Shown in pieces: positions 34,955-43,806 of a stretch of 64,000 nt of DNA. The DNA is from Flavobacterium xanthum. Lineage in GTDB: Bacteria > Bacteroidota > Bacteroidia > Flavobacteriales > Flavobacteriaceae. The DNA lies in assembly GCF_900142695.1 (NCBI RefSeq), contig NZ_FRBU01000016.1, forward strand, positions 1 to 64,000. The letters run 5' to 3'. The translations under genes and the position numbers were made by a program. Positions within the stretch are counted from its first letter, which is position 1. Each line of letters opens with the position of its first letter. Under the pieces are notes generated by a model. The model was given only the letters and a program-made list of their open reading frames with translations, had not been told where the DNA came from and did not search any database.

Positions 34955-35056
34955 ATTTGCACTTTTCCAGAAAGTGGAACAAAATTATCACTATAGTATT
35001 TATAAAAGTAACGCTAGAAGTTCTTTTTGTATCGCTACGTGATTTTTTAGTTCTAA

Positions 35057-35137
35057 TTGCGTATTTTATGGTAAAAAATTCTATTTTTGTAGTGAAATCA
35101 AGTTGTTTGAATCAATCTATTTAGAGTTGTTCTAAAT
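35057..35137 (+). promoter_or_regulatory. Promoter and operator-like palindrome before the AraC-type gene
   Basis: TTG (35057-35059), 22 bp and TATTTTTG (35082-35089) fit the consensus. Downstream, ATTTAGA-gttgt-TCTAAAT (35119-35137) is a perfect palindrome whose half-sites match the DtxR-type boxes but with 5 instead of 4 central bases. It lies in the transcribed leader and between hemA and the regulator. Confidence 0.5.
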
Positions 35138-35182
35138 AAAAAGGTTTGATAAAGATCATTTTTATATTAAAAAAATATCGCT

Positions 35183-36058
35183 ATGGGTTCTCAGGAAATT
35201 ATAAAAATTGAGGATGACTTTACGCTCATTCGCTTTCAAAATGATGGAATTAATGCCTTTATTGCCCAACGCGAAGTAGGCAGCGGATTAATTCAGTTTC
35301 ACTTTGGCTTAAAAGGTAGCGCCAAATTCATCTTTAATCAAGGCAATTACGCTTTAGAACTGAAAGAGGAGAAATCACTGCTGTTATACAATCCACAAAA
35401 AGAATTACCCTTAAATCTAGAATTGGCACCAAATTCATGGGTGATTTCTGTGATTATTTCCATCAAAAAATTCCATGCTTTATTTTCGACCGAAGCAGAT
35501 TACATCACGTTTTTAAGCGCCGATAATAAAGATAAAAAATACTATAATGAGGGAAATATAAGTCCATCAATGGCTATTGTATTGTCTCAATTGTTTCATT
35601 ATAGCTTGCATCCTTCCATAAAAAACCTGTATTACAAGGGAAAAGGATACGAGTTATTAAGCCTATACTTCAATAGAACCGAAGATCCCAACGCAGAACA
35701 ATGTCCGTTTTTAATTGATGAAGATAATGTCATCAAAATTAAGAAAGCCAAAGAAATCATTATTGCTAACATGGCAGAACCTCCTGGATTGCAGGAACTA
35801 GCTGATCAAATTGGTTTGAATTTAAAGAAACTAAAAATGGGTTTCAAACAAATTTATGGCGATACAGTCTATGGATTTCTATTTGACTATAAAATGGATT
35901 TTGCTCGAAAGTTACTCGATAGTGGTTCCTACAACGTAAACGAAGTAGGACTCAAAATTGGCTACAGTACCGGAAGCCATTTTATAGCCGCATTCAAAAA
36001 GAAATTTGCTACCACGCCAAAGAAATACTTGATGTCCATCAACCCAAATATGACGTAA
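35183..36058 (+). CDS. AraC-family regulator, PchR-like
   Basis: 291 aa. The N-terminal half (about 1-180) is a beta-rich sensor domain without a recognised ligand. The C-terminal AraC DNA-binding domain contains LQELADQIGLNLKKLKMGFK, QIYGDTVYGFLFDYKMDFAR and VGLKIGYSTGSHFIAAFKKK. The spacing and KLK.GFK..YG wording resemble PchR, a siderophore-responsive activator. Set between hemA and hemH, it probably regulates heme synthesis or responds to iron or porphyrin. That is inference from context. Confidence 0.85.
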   Translation: MGSQEIIKIEDDFTLIRFQNDGINAFIAQREVGSGLIQFHFGLKGSAKFIFNQGNYALELKEEKSLLLYNPQKELPLNLELAPNSWVISVIISIKKFHALFSTEADYITFLSADNKDKKYYNEGNISPSMAIVLSQLFHYSLHPSIKNLYYKGKGYELLSLYFNRTEDPNAEQCPFLIDEDNVIKIKKAKEIIIANMAEPPGLQELADQIGLNLKKLKMGFKQIYGDTVYGFLFDYKMDFARKLLDSGSYNVNEVGLKIGYSTGSHFIAAFKKKFATTPKKYLMSINPNMT

Positions 36059-36129
36059 TCCATTGATTTCTTATATTAAACAATAAATAAAAAATAGTTA
36101 ATCGGAATTTATAAAAAAGTAAGTTTAAG

Positions 36130-36137
36130 TACTTTTG
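36130..36137 (+). promoter_or_regulatory. -7 box before hemH
   Basis: TACTTTTG fits TAnnTTTG. The leader that follows (36140-36195) is a repeat-like sequence, AAGATTCCTCATTCTTCGGA to GCGAAGCAATGACA, with a GGGTTTACCC palindrome. Confidence 0.5.
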
Positions 36138-36217
36138 TACCAAGATTCCTCATTCTTCGGACACGAGGGTTTACCCGAACTGGCGAAGCAATGACAATAA
36201 TGAAAAAAATAGCAAAT

Positions 36218-37273
36218 ATGAAAGGTGTATTATTAGTAAATTTAGGTTCCCCAGAAAGTCCAACAGCAAAAGACGTAAAACCGTATTTAGATGAATTTTT
36301 AATGGACAAGTACGTAATTGACGTTCCGTTTTTGTTGCGAGCCTTATTAGTGCGTGGAATCATTTTGCAAACAAGACCTAAAAAATCAGCCGCAGCTTAC
36401 GCCAAGATATGGTGGGATGAAGGGTCTCCACTTGTCGTTATTTCTAAAAGAATGCACGAGAAAGTACAAAAACTAGTTGATGTTCCTGTATCACTAGCCA
36501 TGCGCTATGGAAATCCATCTTTGCTATCTGGTTTACAAGAATTACATGATAAAGGAGTAACTGAAGTGTTGCTTTTCCCCTTGTATCCACAACACGCCAT
36601 GGCTTCGACAACTACCATTTTAGAACTAGCTGAAGAGCACCGTAAAAAATATTTCCCAGAAATGAAATTTACAATTGTGCCTGCTTTTTACAACAAACCC
36701 GATTATTTACAAAACCTTGCCGACTCTATAAAAGGACATTTAGAAGGATATGATTACGACCATCTTTTATTCTCCTACCATGGAATTCCAGAGCGTCACA
36801 TTCGCAAAACAGATATTACAAAATCACATTGTAAAATAGACGGTTCTTGCTGCAACACGCCCTCACCAGCGCATGAATTTTGCTACCGACACCAATGTTA
36901 TGAAACCACCAAACAAGTGGTAAAGTTACTTGGAATCCCAGAAGGAAAATACAGCCAGACTTTTCAATCGCGTTTAGCGGGTGACAAATGGTTAACCCCT
37001 TATACTGATGTGGAAGTAAACAAAATGCCAGAAAAAGGAATTAAAAATTTGGCTGTTGTAACACCTGCTTTTGTTTCTGATTGTTTAGAAACATTAGAAG
37101 AAATTGCGATGGAAGCCAATCATGAATTTAAAGTTCATGGAGGAGAAAACTTCAAAGCAATTCCTTGTTTAAATGACGGTGACGATTGGTGTAAAACAGT
37201 AAGCAATTGGATTTCAAATTGGTCGAATGCCTCTTCATCCATTAAAGTTGATGTTGAAAAAACAATCGCTTAA
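36218..37273 (+). CDS. hemH: Ferrochelatase
   Basis: 351 aa from ATG 36218 (MKGVLLVNLGSPESP), where homologues begin; ATG 36191 lies within an interspersed-repeat end and is less likely. Conserved features include YGNPSLLSGLQELHDKGVTE, LLFSYHGIPERHIRKTD (catalytic His) and PAFVSDCLETLEEI (Glu). An internal cysteine group (C205, C211, C212, C222, C227) could hold a [2Fe-2S] cluster. It inserts Fe2+ into protoporphyrin IX. Its stop abuts the MATE gene directly. Confidence 0.93.
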   Translation: MKGVLLVNLGSPESPTAKDVKPYLDEFLMDKYVIDVPFLLRALLVRGIILQTRPKKSAAAYAKIWWDEGSPLVVISKRMHEKVQKLVDVPVSLAMRYGNPSLLSGLQELHDKGVTEVLLFPLYPQHAMASTTTILELAEEHRKKYFPEMKFTIVPAFYNKPDYLQNLADSIKGHLEGYDYDHLLFSYHGIPERHIRKTDITKSHCKIDGSCCNTPSPAHEFCYRHQCYETTKQVVKLLGIPEGKYSQTFQSRLAGDKWLTPYTDVEVNKMPEKGIKNLAVVTPAFVSDCLETLEEIAMEANHEFKVHGGENFKAIPCLNDGDDWCKTVSNWISNWSNASSSIKVDVEKTIA

Positions 37274-38629
37274 ATGGCTGTTACCGCCGATGAGTTAGGC
37301 ACTCAGGACATCAAAAAACTCTTGATCAAGCAAGCCGTTCCATCCTCCATTGGAATTTTATTCATGTCGGTTAATATTTTAATCGACACCATTTTTGTGG
37401 GACAATGGATCGGTTCATTAGCTATAGCTGCGGTAACCGTAGTTTTGCCTATCACCTTTTTGATTTCTTCACTAGGGATGGCGATTGGTGTGGGCGGAGG
37501 TTCTGTACTTTCCAGAGCATTGGGAGCAAATCACAAGGAAAAAGCATTACACACTTTTGGCAATCAAATCATGATGACTTTTTTATTGGCGTCTGTTTTC
37601 GTGCTGTTTGGTCTTTTTTTCAGTGATGAAATGCTAATGCTTTTTGGTGCAAAAGGCGCCATTATGGAACCCGCAAAAGAATTTTTTACTCCCATAATCA
37701 TTAGTGTTCCGTTTCTAGCTCTTTGTATGATGGGCAACAATGTGATTCGGGCAGAAGGCAAAGCCAAGTTTGCAATGGTCGCCATGATTATCCCTGCTTT
37801 TGTAAATATCGCCTTGGACATTCTCTTCATCAAATACTTAAATTTAGGAATGTTTGGCGCTGCTATGGCAACAGCCATTTCTTATTTCACCTGTTTCCTG
37901 TTTGTGCTTTGGTTTTTTGTTTTCAAAAGCGAACTAAAGCTAAAAATGAAGCATTTTAAGTTCAAAATGCCAATTGTAAAGGAAATTTCGGAGTTGAGTT
38001 TTGTAACATTCTCAAGACAAGGCGTAGTGAGTGTTTTAGCCATAATTCTAAATCACACTTTGTACACCTATGGCGGTGAGCACTCCGTTGCTATTTATGG
38101 AATTATCAGCCGGATGCTGATGTTTGCTTTATTTCCCATTTTGGGCATAACTCAGGGTTTTTTGCCTATCGCAGGTTTTAATTATGGCGCAGGAAATTAT
38201 GAGAGAGTCAAGGAAAGTGTGTTGCTTTCCATAAAATATGCTGCTGTTTTAGCTTCATTAATTTTTGTGGTTATATTAATTTTTGCCAAACCTATTGTTG
38301 CTGTTTTCACTACAGATGCACTCGTGATTGACCAAACTCCAGAAGCGTTGCGCTGGGTTTTCGCAGCTTCGCCAATTATTGCCATTCAACTCATTGGTGC
38401 CGCTTATTTTCAAGCAGCCGGAAAAGCAAAAAAAGCACTATTATTAACCTTAAGCAAACAGGGCTTTTTCCTCATTCCATTAGTACTGATACTACCAAAT
38501 TTTTTAGGTATTTTTGGAGTGTGGATTGCATTCCCAATTGCAGATATCTTATCAACGCTATTGACTGGCTATTTTCTAAAAAAAGAAATGAACACAAAAC
38601 TGATTCAAACTAACGATGGAATACTATAA
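37274..38629 (+). CDS. MATE-family efflux transporter
   Basis: 451 aa inner-membrane protein with about twelve helices. MATE features are PSSIGILFMSVNILIDTIFV, GMAIGVGGGSVLSRALGANH and ITQGFLPIAGFNYGAGNYER. It should export a cationic compound using Na+ or H+. It starts immediately after hemH and overlaps hemJ by 14 nt, so it is part of a heme operon; export of porphyrin is conceivable but unsupported. Confidence 0.9.
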   Translation: MAVTADELGTQDIKKLLIKQAVPSSIGILFMSVNILIDTIFVGQWIGSLAIAAVTVVLPITFLISSLGMAIGVGGGSVLSRALGANHKEKALHTFGNQIMMTFLLASVFVLFGLFFSDEMLMLFGAKGAIMEPAKEFFTPIIISVPFLALCMMGNNVIRAEGKAKFAMVAMIIPAFVNIALDILFIKYLNLGMFGAAMATAISYFTCFLFVLWFFVFKSELKLKMKHFKFKMPIVKEISELSFVTFSRQGVVSVLAIILNHTLYTYGGEHSVAIYGIISRMLMFALFPILGITQGFLPIAGFNYGAGNYERVKESVLLSIKYAAVLASLIFVVILIFAKPIVAVFTTDALVIDQTPEALRWVFAASPIIAIQLIGAAYFQAAGKAKKALLLTLSKQGFFLIPLVLILPNFLGIFGVWIAFPIADILSTLLTGYFLKKEMNTKLIQTNDGIL

Positions 38630-39170
38630 TTATTTAAAATCCTTACACCTCATCTTTGTCATCACCTGGTTTGCTGGGCTCTTTTATATTGTGCGCTTGT
38701 TTGTTTACCAAATTGAGGCCGCTCAAAAACCTTCGCCAGAAAAAGAAATTTTACAAAAACAGTACAAAATAATGACCTATCGCTTGTGGTACATCATCAC
38801 TTGGCCATCAGCCGTTTTAGCCAGTATTTTTGCTTTTTGGATGTTGTTCTTTACTGATTTAGGCCAAGCGTGGTTAAAAATGCCTTGGATGCATGTAAAA
38901 CTTGGCTTCGTATTTGCCCTGTATTTGTACCATGCAAAATGCCAACAAATATTCAAGCAATTGCAAAATGACGAAGTAAAATATACCACAACTTTCATGC
39001 GCTTATGGAACGAAGGCGCGACAATTATCCTTTTTGCTGTCGTATTTTTAGTAATTTTAAAAAATGCTGTTAATTGGATCTATGGTGTGCTTGGCATCTT
39101 CTTGTTTTCCATTTTGATTATGCTTGGGTTCAAATTTTACAAAAGAATTAGAGAAAGAAATCAATCTTAA
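38616..39170 (+). CDS. hemJ: Protoporphyrinogen IX oxidase HemJ (CopD/UPF0093 type)
   Basis: 184 aa, four or five membrane helices. The start is typical (YYNYLKSLHLIFVITWFAGL, with the conserved His in helix one), then KQYKIMTYRLWYIITWPSAV and PWMHVKLGFVFALYLYHAKC, which carries the second conserved His and the Lys. HemJ oxidises protoporphyrinogen IX to protoporphyrin IX, the step between HemF and HemH in this cluster. Hence the window encodes a protoporphyrin-dependent pathway. Confidence 0.88.
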   Translation: MEYYNYLKSLHLIFVITWFAGLFYIVRLFVYQIEAAQKPSPEKEILQKQYKIMTYRLWYIITWPSAVLASIFAFWMLFFTDLGQAWLKMPWMHVKLGFVFALYLYHAKCQQIFKQLQNDEVKYTTTFMRLWNEGATIILFAVVFLVILKNAVNWIYGVLGIFLFSILIMLGFKFYKRIRERNQS

Positions 39171-39171
39171 T

Positions 39172-40644
39172 ATGTTTAAAAGCTTCAAAATAGCAACGCT
39201 CTCGTTACGAATCAGGATTTTCCTTTCGATGATTGTATTGATATTAATGGCTTCTGTGATTCTTGCTTCCATTTCGATTTTCCAATTTAAAAATGAAGCC
39301 AAAGAATACCACCAAGAGCGCTTGGAACGAAATGAAAATGCCGTAAAGCAACACATTAACTTCATCTTATCCACCACGACTTATCCGTTGACCTCTGGAA
39401 ATCTAGACCTTATTTTTAAAGATAAAATTCACGAATTAGCTCACATTCATAACATTGAAATCAACATTTATAGCTTGGAGGGACAATTGTTAAAATCCTC
39501 TAAGGAGTCCTTCTCTGTTGATAAAGTAGCACCCCCGATTCCAAAATACATTTTGAAGCTCGTCCGTTCTTCAATTGAAAAAAGATACGTAGACATCAAA
39601 ACAATTGATGGTAAAAAAAATCGTTCCGCTTTTAGCCAAATCAAAGACGATAAATTTAAACCCTTAGGAATTTTAAATTTACCCTATGTAGAAGATGACG
39701 GCTACTATGAAAATGAATTGAAAAGTTTTCTAATTCGTCTGGGTCAAGTTTATACCTTCATGCTTATTATAGCTTTCGCGTTTGCTTATTTTCTATCGTC
39801 CTATATCACCAAGTCTTTAAAAACAATCTCAGACAAGTTGAGTGAAACAAGCTTGAATCAAAAAAATGAAAAAATTGTTTTGGAAGCTAGTAGCAAAGAG
39901 ATCAATCTTTTGATCAACTCTTATAATGGAATGGTGGACAAGTTGGAAAAAAGTGCCATAAAACTGGCCCAAAGTGAACGAGAAGAAGCCTGGCGCGAAA
40001 TGGCGAAACAAGTGGCGCATGAAATCAAGAATCCGCTTACACCAATGCGACTAACGGTACAAAGTTTCCAGCGAAAATTTGATCCAATGGATCCCAATGT
40101 GAAACAGAAAATGAACGACTACTCCGAAACTCTAATACAGCAAATTGATACGATGAGTGCGGTGGCTTCGGCTTTTTCAAATTTTGCCTCAATGCCTGCA
40201 CAGCAAAATGAAACCTTAAATGTGGTAGAAGTGGTAGAGCTGGCAATGGATATTTTCAACGAGGAATATATTGAATTTAAAAGTGATTCTCCCGAAATTA
40301 TTTCGAAAATTGACCGAACCCAACTCATTCGAATTATTACTAATTTGGCAAAAAATGCCATTCAATCGATTCCAGAGCAACAAGAAGAAAAATCCGTTGT
40401 GGTACGCATTCGTAAAGACACGAACAATGTACTAATAACGGTTTCAGACAATGGAATTGGTATTCAACCTAAAGACATCAGCCGTATATTTGAACCAAAA
40501 TTCACCACAAAAAGTAGCGGAATGGGACTTGGTCTTGGAATTATAAAAAACATTATCGAAAATTATAAAGGAACGATTACCTTTGAAACTGAATTTGGAA
40601 AAGGAACCAATTTTATTGTTTCACTTCCCATAATTAACACCTAA
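39172..40644 (+). CDS. Sensor histidine kinase, NtrY-like
   Basis: 490 aa from ATG 39172 (MFKSFKIATLSLRIRIFL), 1 nt after hemJ; an upstream start would overlap hemJ. Two membrane helices (about 14-36 and 193-215) flank a periplasmic sensor. A HAMP segment follows, then HisKA with QVAHEIKNPLTPMRLTVQSF (phospho-acceptor His283), and HATPase motifs NLAKNAIQSIP, DNGIGIQP and GMGLGLGIIKNIIE. No response regulator is adjacent. The NPLTP wording is typical of the NtrY/nitrogen-type kinases. Confidence 0.88.
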   Translation: MFKSFKIATLSLRIRIFLSMIVLILMASVILASISIFQFKNEAKEYHQERLERNENAVKQHINFILSTTTYPLTSGNLDLIFKDKIHELAHIHNIEINIYSLEGQLLKSSKESFSVDKVAPPIPKYILKLVRSSIEKRYVDIKTIDGKKNRSAFSQIKDDKFKPLGILNLPYVEDDGYYENELKSFLIRLGQVYTFMLIIAFAFAYFLSSYITKSLKTISDKLSETSLNQKNEKIVLEASSKEINLLINSYNGMVDKLEKSAIKLAQSEREEAWREMAKQVAHEIKNPLTPMRLTVQSFQRKFDPMDPNVKQKMNDYSETLIQQIDTMSAVASAFSNFASMPAQQNETLNVVEVVELAMDIFNEEYIEFKSDSPEIISKIDRTQLIRIITNLAKNAIQSIPEQQEEKSVVVRIRKDTNNVLITVSDNGIGIQPKDISRIFEPKFTTKSSGMGLGLGIIKNIIENYKGTITFETEFGKGTNFIVSLPIINT

Positions 40645-40654
40645 AAATACACTT

Positions 40655-41437
40655 ATGAACTACGAAAATATTTTAATTGCAACTGAAAATAACATTGCAA
40701 CGATTACCATCAATCGTCCTTCGAAATTGAATGCTTTGAATGTTGCTACCATTTCTGATTTGAATAAAGCATTCAAAACATTAGGAAAAAACAATGAAAT
40801 TCAAGTTATTATTTTAACAGGAAGCGGCGAAAAAGCGTTTGTAGCCGGAGCTGATATCTCTGAATTTGCTCATTTTTCGATTGAAGAAGGAACACAATTA
40901 GCGGCAGAAGGACAAGAAAAATTATTCGATTTTATTGAGAATTTAAAAACGCCTGTTATTGCAGCTGTCAATGGTTTTGCATTGGGTGGCGGATTAGAAT
41001 TAGCGATGGCGTGTCATTTCAGAGTTGCCTCAGAAAATGCAAAAATGGGATTGCCAGAAGTTTCCTTAGGTGTAATTCCAGGTTATGGAGGAACACAACG
41101 CTTGCCTCAATTGGTAGGAAAAGGCCGTGCGATGGAAATGATTATGACCGCTGGAATGATAAGTGCGCAAGATGCATACCGAACCGGTTTAGTAAATCAC
41201 GTTGTTCCTGAAGGGGAACTTCTTGATTATTGTGTGAGTGTAGCCAATAAAATAATCAAGAACTCTCCGTATGCTATTGGCAAAGCTATAAAAGCAGTGA
41301 ATGCAAATTTCAAAGAAGGAAAAAACGGCTTTGAAACCGAAATAAAGGCCTTTGGAAAATGTTTTGGGACAGAAGATTTTAAAGAAGGAACGACGGCTTT
41401 CTTAGAGAAAAGAAAAGCGGTGTTTAGTGGGAAATAA
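40655..41437 (+). CDS. Enoyl-CoA hydratase
   Basis: 260 aa crotonase-fold protein. The oxyanion-hole segments are KAFVAGADISEFAHF and VNGFALGGGLELAMACHFRV. The two catalytic glutamates are present (in GGGLELA-following LPEVSLGVIPGYGGTQRLPQ and the ELA helix region). It hydrates trans-2-enoyl-CoA in fatty-acid oxidation. Ten bp after the kinase gene; a terminator follows at 41441. Confidence 0.92.
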   Translation: MNYENILIATENNIATITINRPSKLNALNVATISDLNKAFKTLGKNNEIQVIILTGSGEKAFVAGADISEFAHFSIEEGTQLAAEGQEKLFDFIENLKTPVIAAVNGFALGGGLELAMACHFRVASENAKMGLPEVSLGVIPGYGGTQRLPQLVGKGRAMEMIMTAGMISAQDAYRTGLVNHVVPEGELLDYCVSVANKIIKNSPYAIGKAIKAVNANFKEGKNGFETEIKAFGKCFGTEDFKEGTTAFLEKRKAVFSGK

Positions 41438-41440
41438 ACA

Positions 41441-41470
41441 AAAAAGGGAGTCAATTGACTCTCTTTTTTG
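41441..41470 (+). terminator. Rho-independent terminator of enoyl-CoA hydratase gene
   Basis: AAAAAGGGAGTC (41441-41452) and GACTCTCTTTTT (41457-41468) pair around AATT, with one G-T pair. Confidence 0.85.
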
Positions 41471-41581
41471 TTTAAAGTATTTTGATTTAAAATAATTTTT
41501 CTTCAAAAAGAGATTGTTTGAATTACAACACTTAATTTTGCAATCCGGTTTCGGAATAGAAGATCTCTTAAAAATAAACTT

Positions 41582-41986
41582 ATGTCATATCAACCTGTAT
41601 TTGCACTTTTCTGGGAAAATGTAAAAAAAAGCATTCAAAATGGCACTTACGCCAAATTAACACTTGCCAAAACGATAGGTGACACCGAGTTGAAAAACAT
41701 CTATGTTCGTCCCGTTTTATTAGAAAATGATGTTTTTAGTCTTTCCCTTACTGCAAAGTACAAAACGGAAGAAATAGAGTCATTTCATACCTTAGACGAA
41801 GCTTTCATGATATTGGCTCCTTTTATGAATAATCCTTTTTTAACGGCCCTTTTATTTACCACAGAAAATGACATCACCTTTAAACTCAATAAAAAAAGAG
41901 TAGCGAGTATTATTGAACAAGCGCCAACTTTTAAAAACGCATCAGATGTGATTATGGAAATGCAATCGAAAGGGATTTCAATTTAA
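41582..41986 (+). CDS. Small cytoplasmic protein of unknown function
   Basis: 134 aa, no signal peptide. It starts MSYQPVFALFWENVKKSIQN and contains KNIYVRPVLLENDVFSLSLT and EIESFHTLDEAFMILAPFMN; it ends in QSKGISI. Alternating beta and helical segments suggest a compact domain. I do not recognise a family or catalytic motif. It is isolated between a terminator and the REPIN-like array. Confidence 0.7.
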   Translation: MSYQPVFALFWENVKKSIQNGTYAKLTLAKTIGDTELKNIYVRPVLLENDVFSLSLTAKYKTEEIESFHTLDEAFMILAPFMNNPFLTALLFTTENDITFKLNKKRVASIIEQAPTFKNASDVIMEMQSKGISI

Positions 41987-42010
41987 GATTTTTGATCATC
42001 TTTTCACTCT

Positions 42011-42320
42011 GTCATTCCGGAGGAATCCGGACATAAGTGTGATTATTCTTTATTACCAAACGATGGGACGCTTCCAGCGTGACAAATTGGACTGGGAAAA
42101 CTGGATTGAGAAAATTATACTAAACTAAGTACTAAAACTATCTATTTAATTTGTCATTCCGGAAGAATCCCTACAATAGTGTGATTTTACTTTATTAGCA
42201 AGTGATGAGACGCTTCCAGCGTGACAAACTGGATTGGAAAAACTGGACTAAAAAAATCGGGTGTTAAATTATCTACTAACTTCGTCATTCCGGAGGAATC
42301 ACTACACTACTATGATTTTG
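42011..42320 (+). repeat. REPIN-like repeat array, left part (three units)
   Basis: Units start at 42011, 42153 and 42284. A full unit is about 75 bp, opening GTCATTCCGGAGGAATCC and closing GACGCTTCCAGCGTGACAAA. The two ends are imperfect inverted repeats (GTCA..C.GGA.G..TC). The third unit is cut off near 42320 before the GIY-YIG gene. Confidence 0.88.
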
Positions 42321-42335
42321 AGATTACATTAAAAA

Positions 42336-42647
42336 CTACTCAAAATGAGAATTCAAGAATTTCATTTCTGGATTAAGTTCTTGAATTAGATTTAATTTCA
42401 ATTCTCTCCGCATGTCTTTGATTTCCTTTTCTCTAGCAATGGCAAGCTGAATCCATCCGAAATGTTCATAATAAATCAAAAACTCGACATTGTAACGAGC
42501 AGTAAAACTACTAGCATTAATGTGGTTCTTATGCTCATTTAGCCTTCGTTTTAAATTATTGGTAACACCAGTATATAAAACAGTTCTGTTTTTATTTGTT
42601 ATCATGTAAACATAAAAGTTGTAGATTCCTTCTGTATATTCAATCAT
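42336..42647 (-). CDS. GIY-YIG nuclease family protein
   Basis: 103 aa, a single URI/GIY-YIG domain: NFYVYMITNKNRTVLYTGVT (catalytic Tyr region) and NNLKRRLNEHKN with the conserved Arg and His, then SFTARYNVEFLIYYEHFGWI. Such short stand-alone domains are frequent in Bacteroidota and unassigned in function. It lies within the REPIN-like array, with a broken unit at its 3' side and a full unit 58 bp from its start. Confidence 0.88.
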   Translation of the reverse strand: MIEYTEGIYNFYVYMITNKNRTVLYTGVTNNLKRRLNEHKNHINASSFTARYNVEFLIYYEHFGWIQLAIAREKEIKDMRRELKLNLIQELNPEMKFLNSHFE

Positions 42648-42704
42648 TTTTTTAAGATAAAACTAATAAATATTTTGAGAAAGGCAAGTGCTTTATCCTA
42701 ATTT

Positions 42705-43740
42705 GTCATTCCGGAGAAATCCCTACAATAGTCTGATTATTCTTTAGTACCCGGCACTGAGACGCTTCCAGCGTGACAAACTAAACTGGATAATTGGACT
42801 GGGAAAACTGGACTAGGATAAGTGGACTAGGAAAACTGGATTGGGAAAACCAAGTCATAAAACTACCTACTTACATTGTCATTTCTGAGGAATCCCTATA
42901 ATTGTGTGATTTTACTTTAGCTGCAAGTGATGAGACGCTTCCAGCGTGACAAACTGGAGTGGAAAAACTGTGTTGGAAAAATTAGCCCGAAAAAACAGGT
43001 AATAAAAATTATTAATTTGTCATTTCTGAGGAATCCCGACAATAATATGATTTTGCTTCGGCAGCAACCGATGAGACGCTTCCAGCGTGACAAACTAAAC
43101 TGGATAATTGGACTGGGAAAACTAGACTAGGAAAACTGGATTAGGAAAACCAAGTCATAAAACTACCTACTTGCATTGTCATTTCTGAGAAATCCCTACA
43201 ATAATATGATTTTACTTTAGCTGCAAGTGATGAGACGCTTCCAGCGTGACAAACTAAACTGGACAATTGGACTGGGATAATTGGACTGGGAAAACTGGAC
43301 TAGGAAAATTGGATTAGGAAAACCCAGTCATAAAACTATCTACTTACAGTGTCATTTCTGAGGAATCCCTACAATAGTGTGATTTTACTTTAGCTGCAAG
43401 TGATGAGACGCTTCCAGCGTGACAAACTAAACTGGATAATTGGACTGGGATAATTGGACTGGGAAAACTGGACTAGGAAAATTGGATTAGGAAAACCCAG
43501 TCATAAAACTATCTGCTTACAGTGTCATTTCTGAGGAATCCCTACAATAGTGTGATTTTACTTTAGCTGCAAGTGATGAGACGCTTCCAGCGTGACAAAC
43601 TGGAGTGGAAAAACTGTGTTGGAAAAATTAGCCCGAAAAAACAGGTAATAAAAATTATTAATTTATCATTCCGAAGGAATCCCGACAATAATATGATTTT
43701 ACTGTAACAACAAACTGTGAAACGCTTCCAGTGAGATAAA
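42705..43740 (+). repeat. REPIN-like repeat array, right part (seven units)
   Basis: Units start at 42705, 42878, 43019, 43178, 43351, 43524 and 43665, all in the same orientation; the last is degenerate. Spacing is 173 bp four times (counting 42705 to 42878), 141 bp twice and 159 bp once, because the spacers are themselves repeats. One spacer type contains a 14-bp tandem (AAACTGGACTAGGA and variants, 3 to 5 copies); the other contains TAGCCCGAAAAAACAGG. Confidence 0.9.
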
Positions 43741-43806
43741 TAGGATACCAAATCACTGCTAAGCGGAAAACAGATAACCGATAACTAAAAAACTGAACGC
43801 GAACTA

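Noticed and set aside
39124-39171. Longer start of the histidine kinase
   Set aside because: It overlaps the end of hemJ by 47 nt, and the membrane-anchor sequence begins at 39172.
42011-43740. Possible CRISPR array
   Set aside because: Units are about 75 bp with imperfect inverted ends, and the spacers are themselves repeated and not unique; no cas gene is near.
43563-43751. Short ORFs across the REPIN-like array, such as LSRWKR repeats
   Set aside because: They merely read through repeated units and differ only where the units differ; no start signals.
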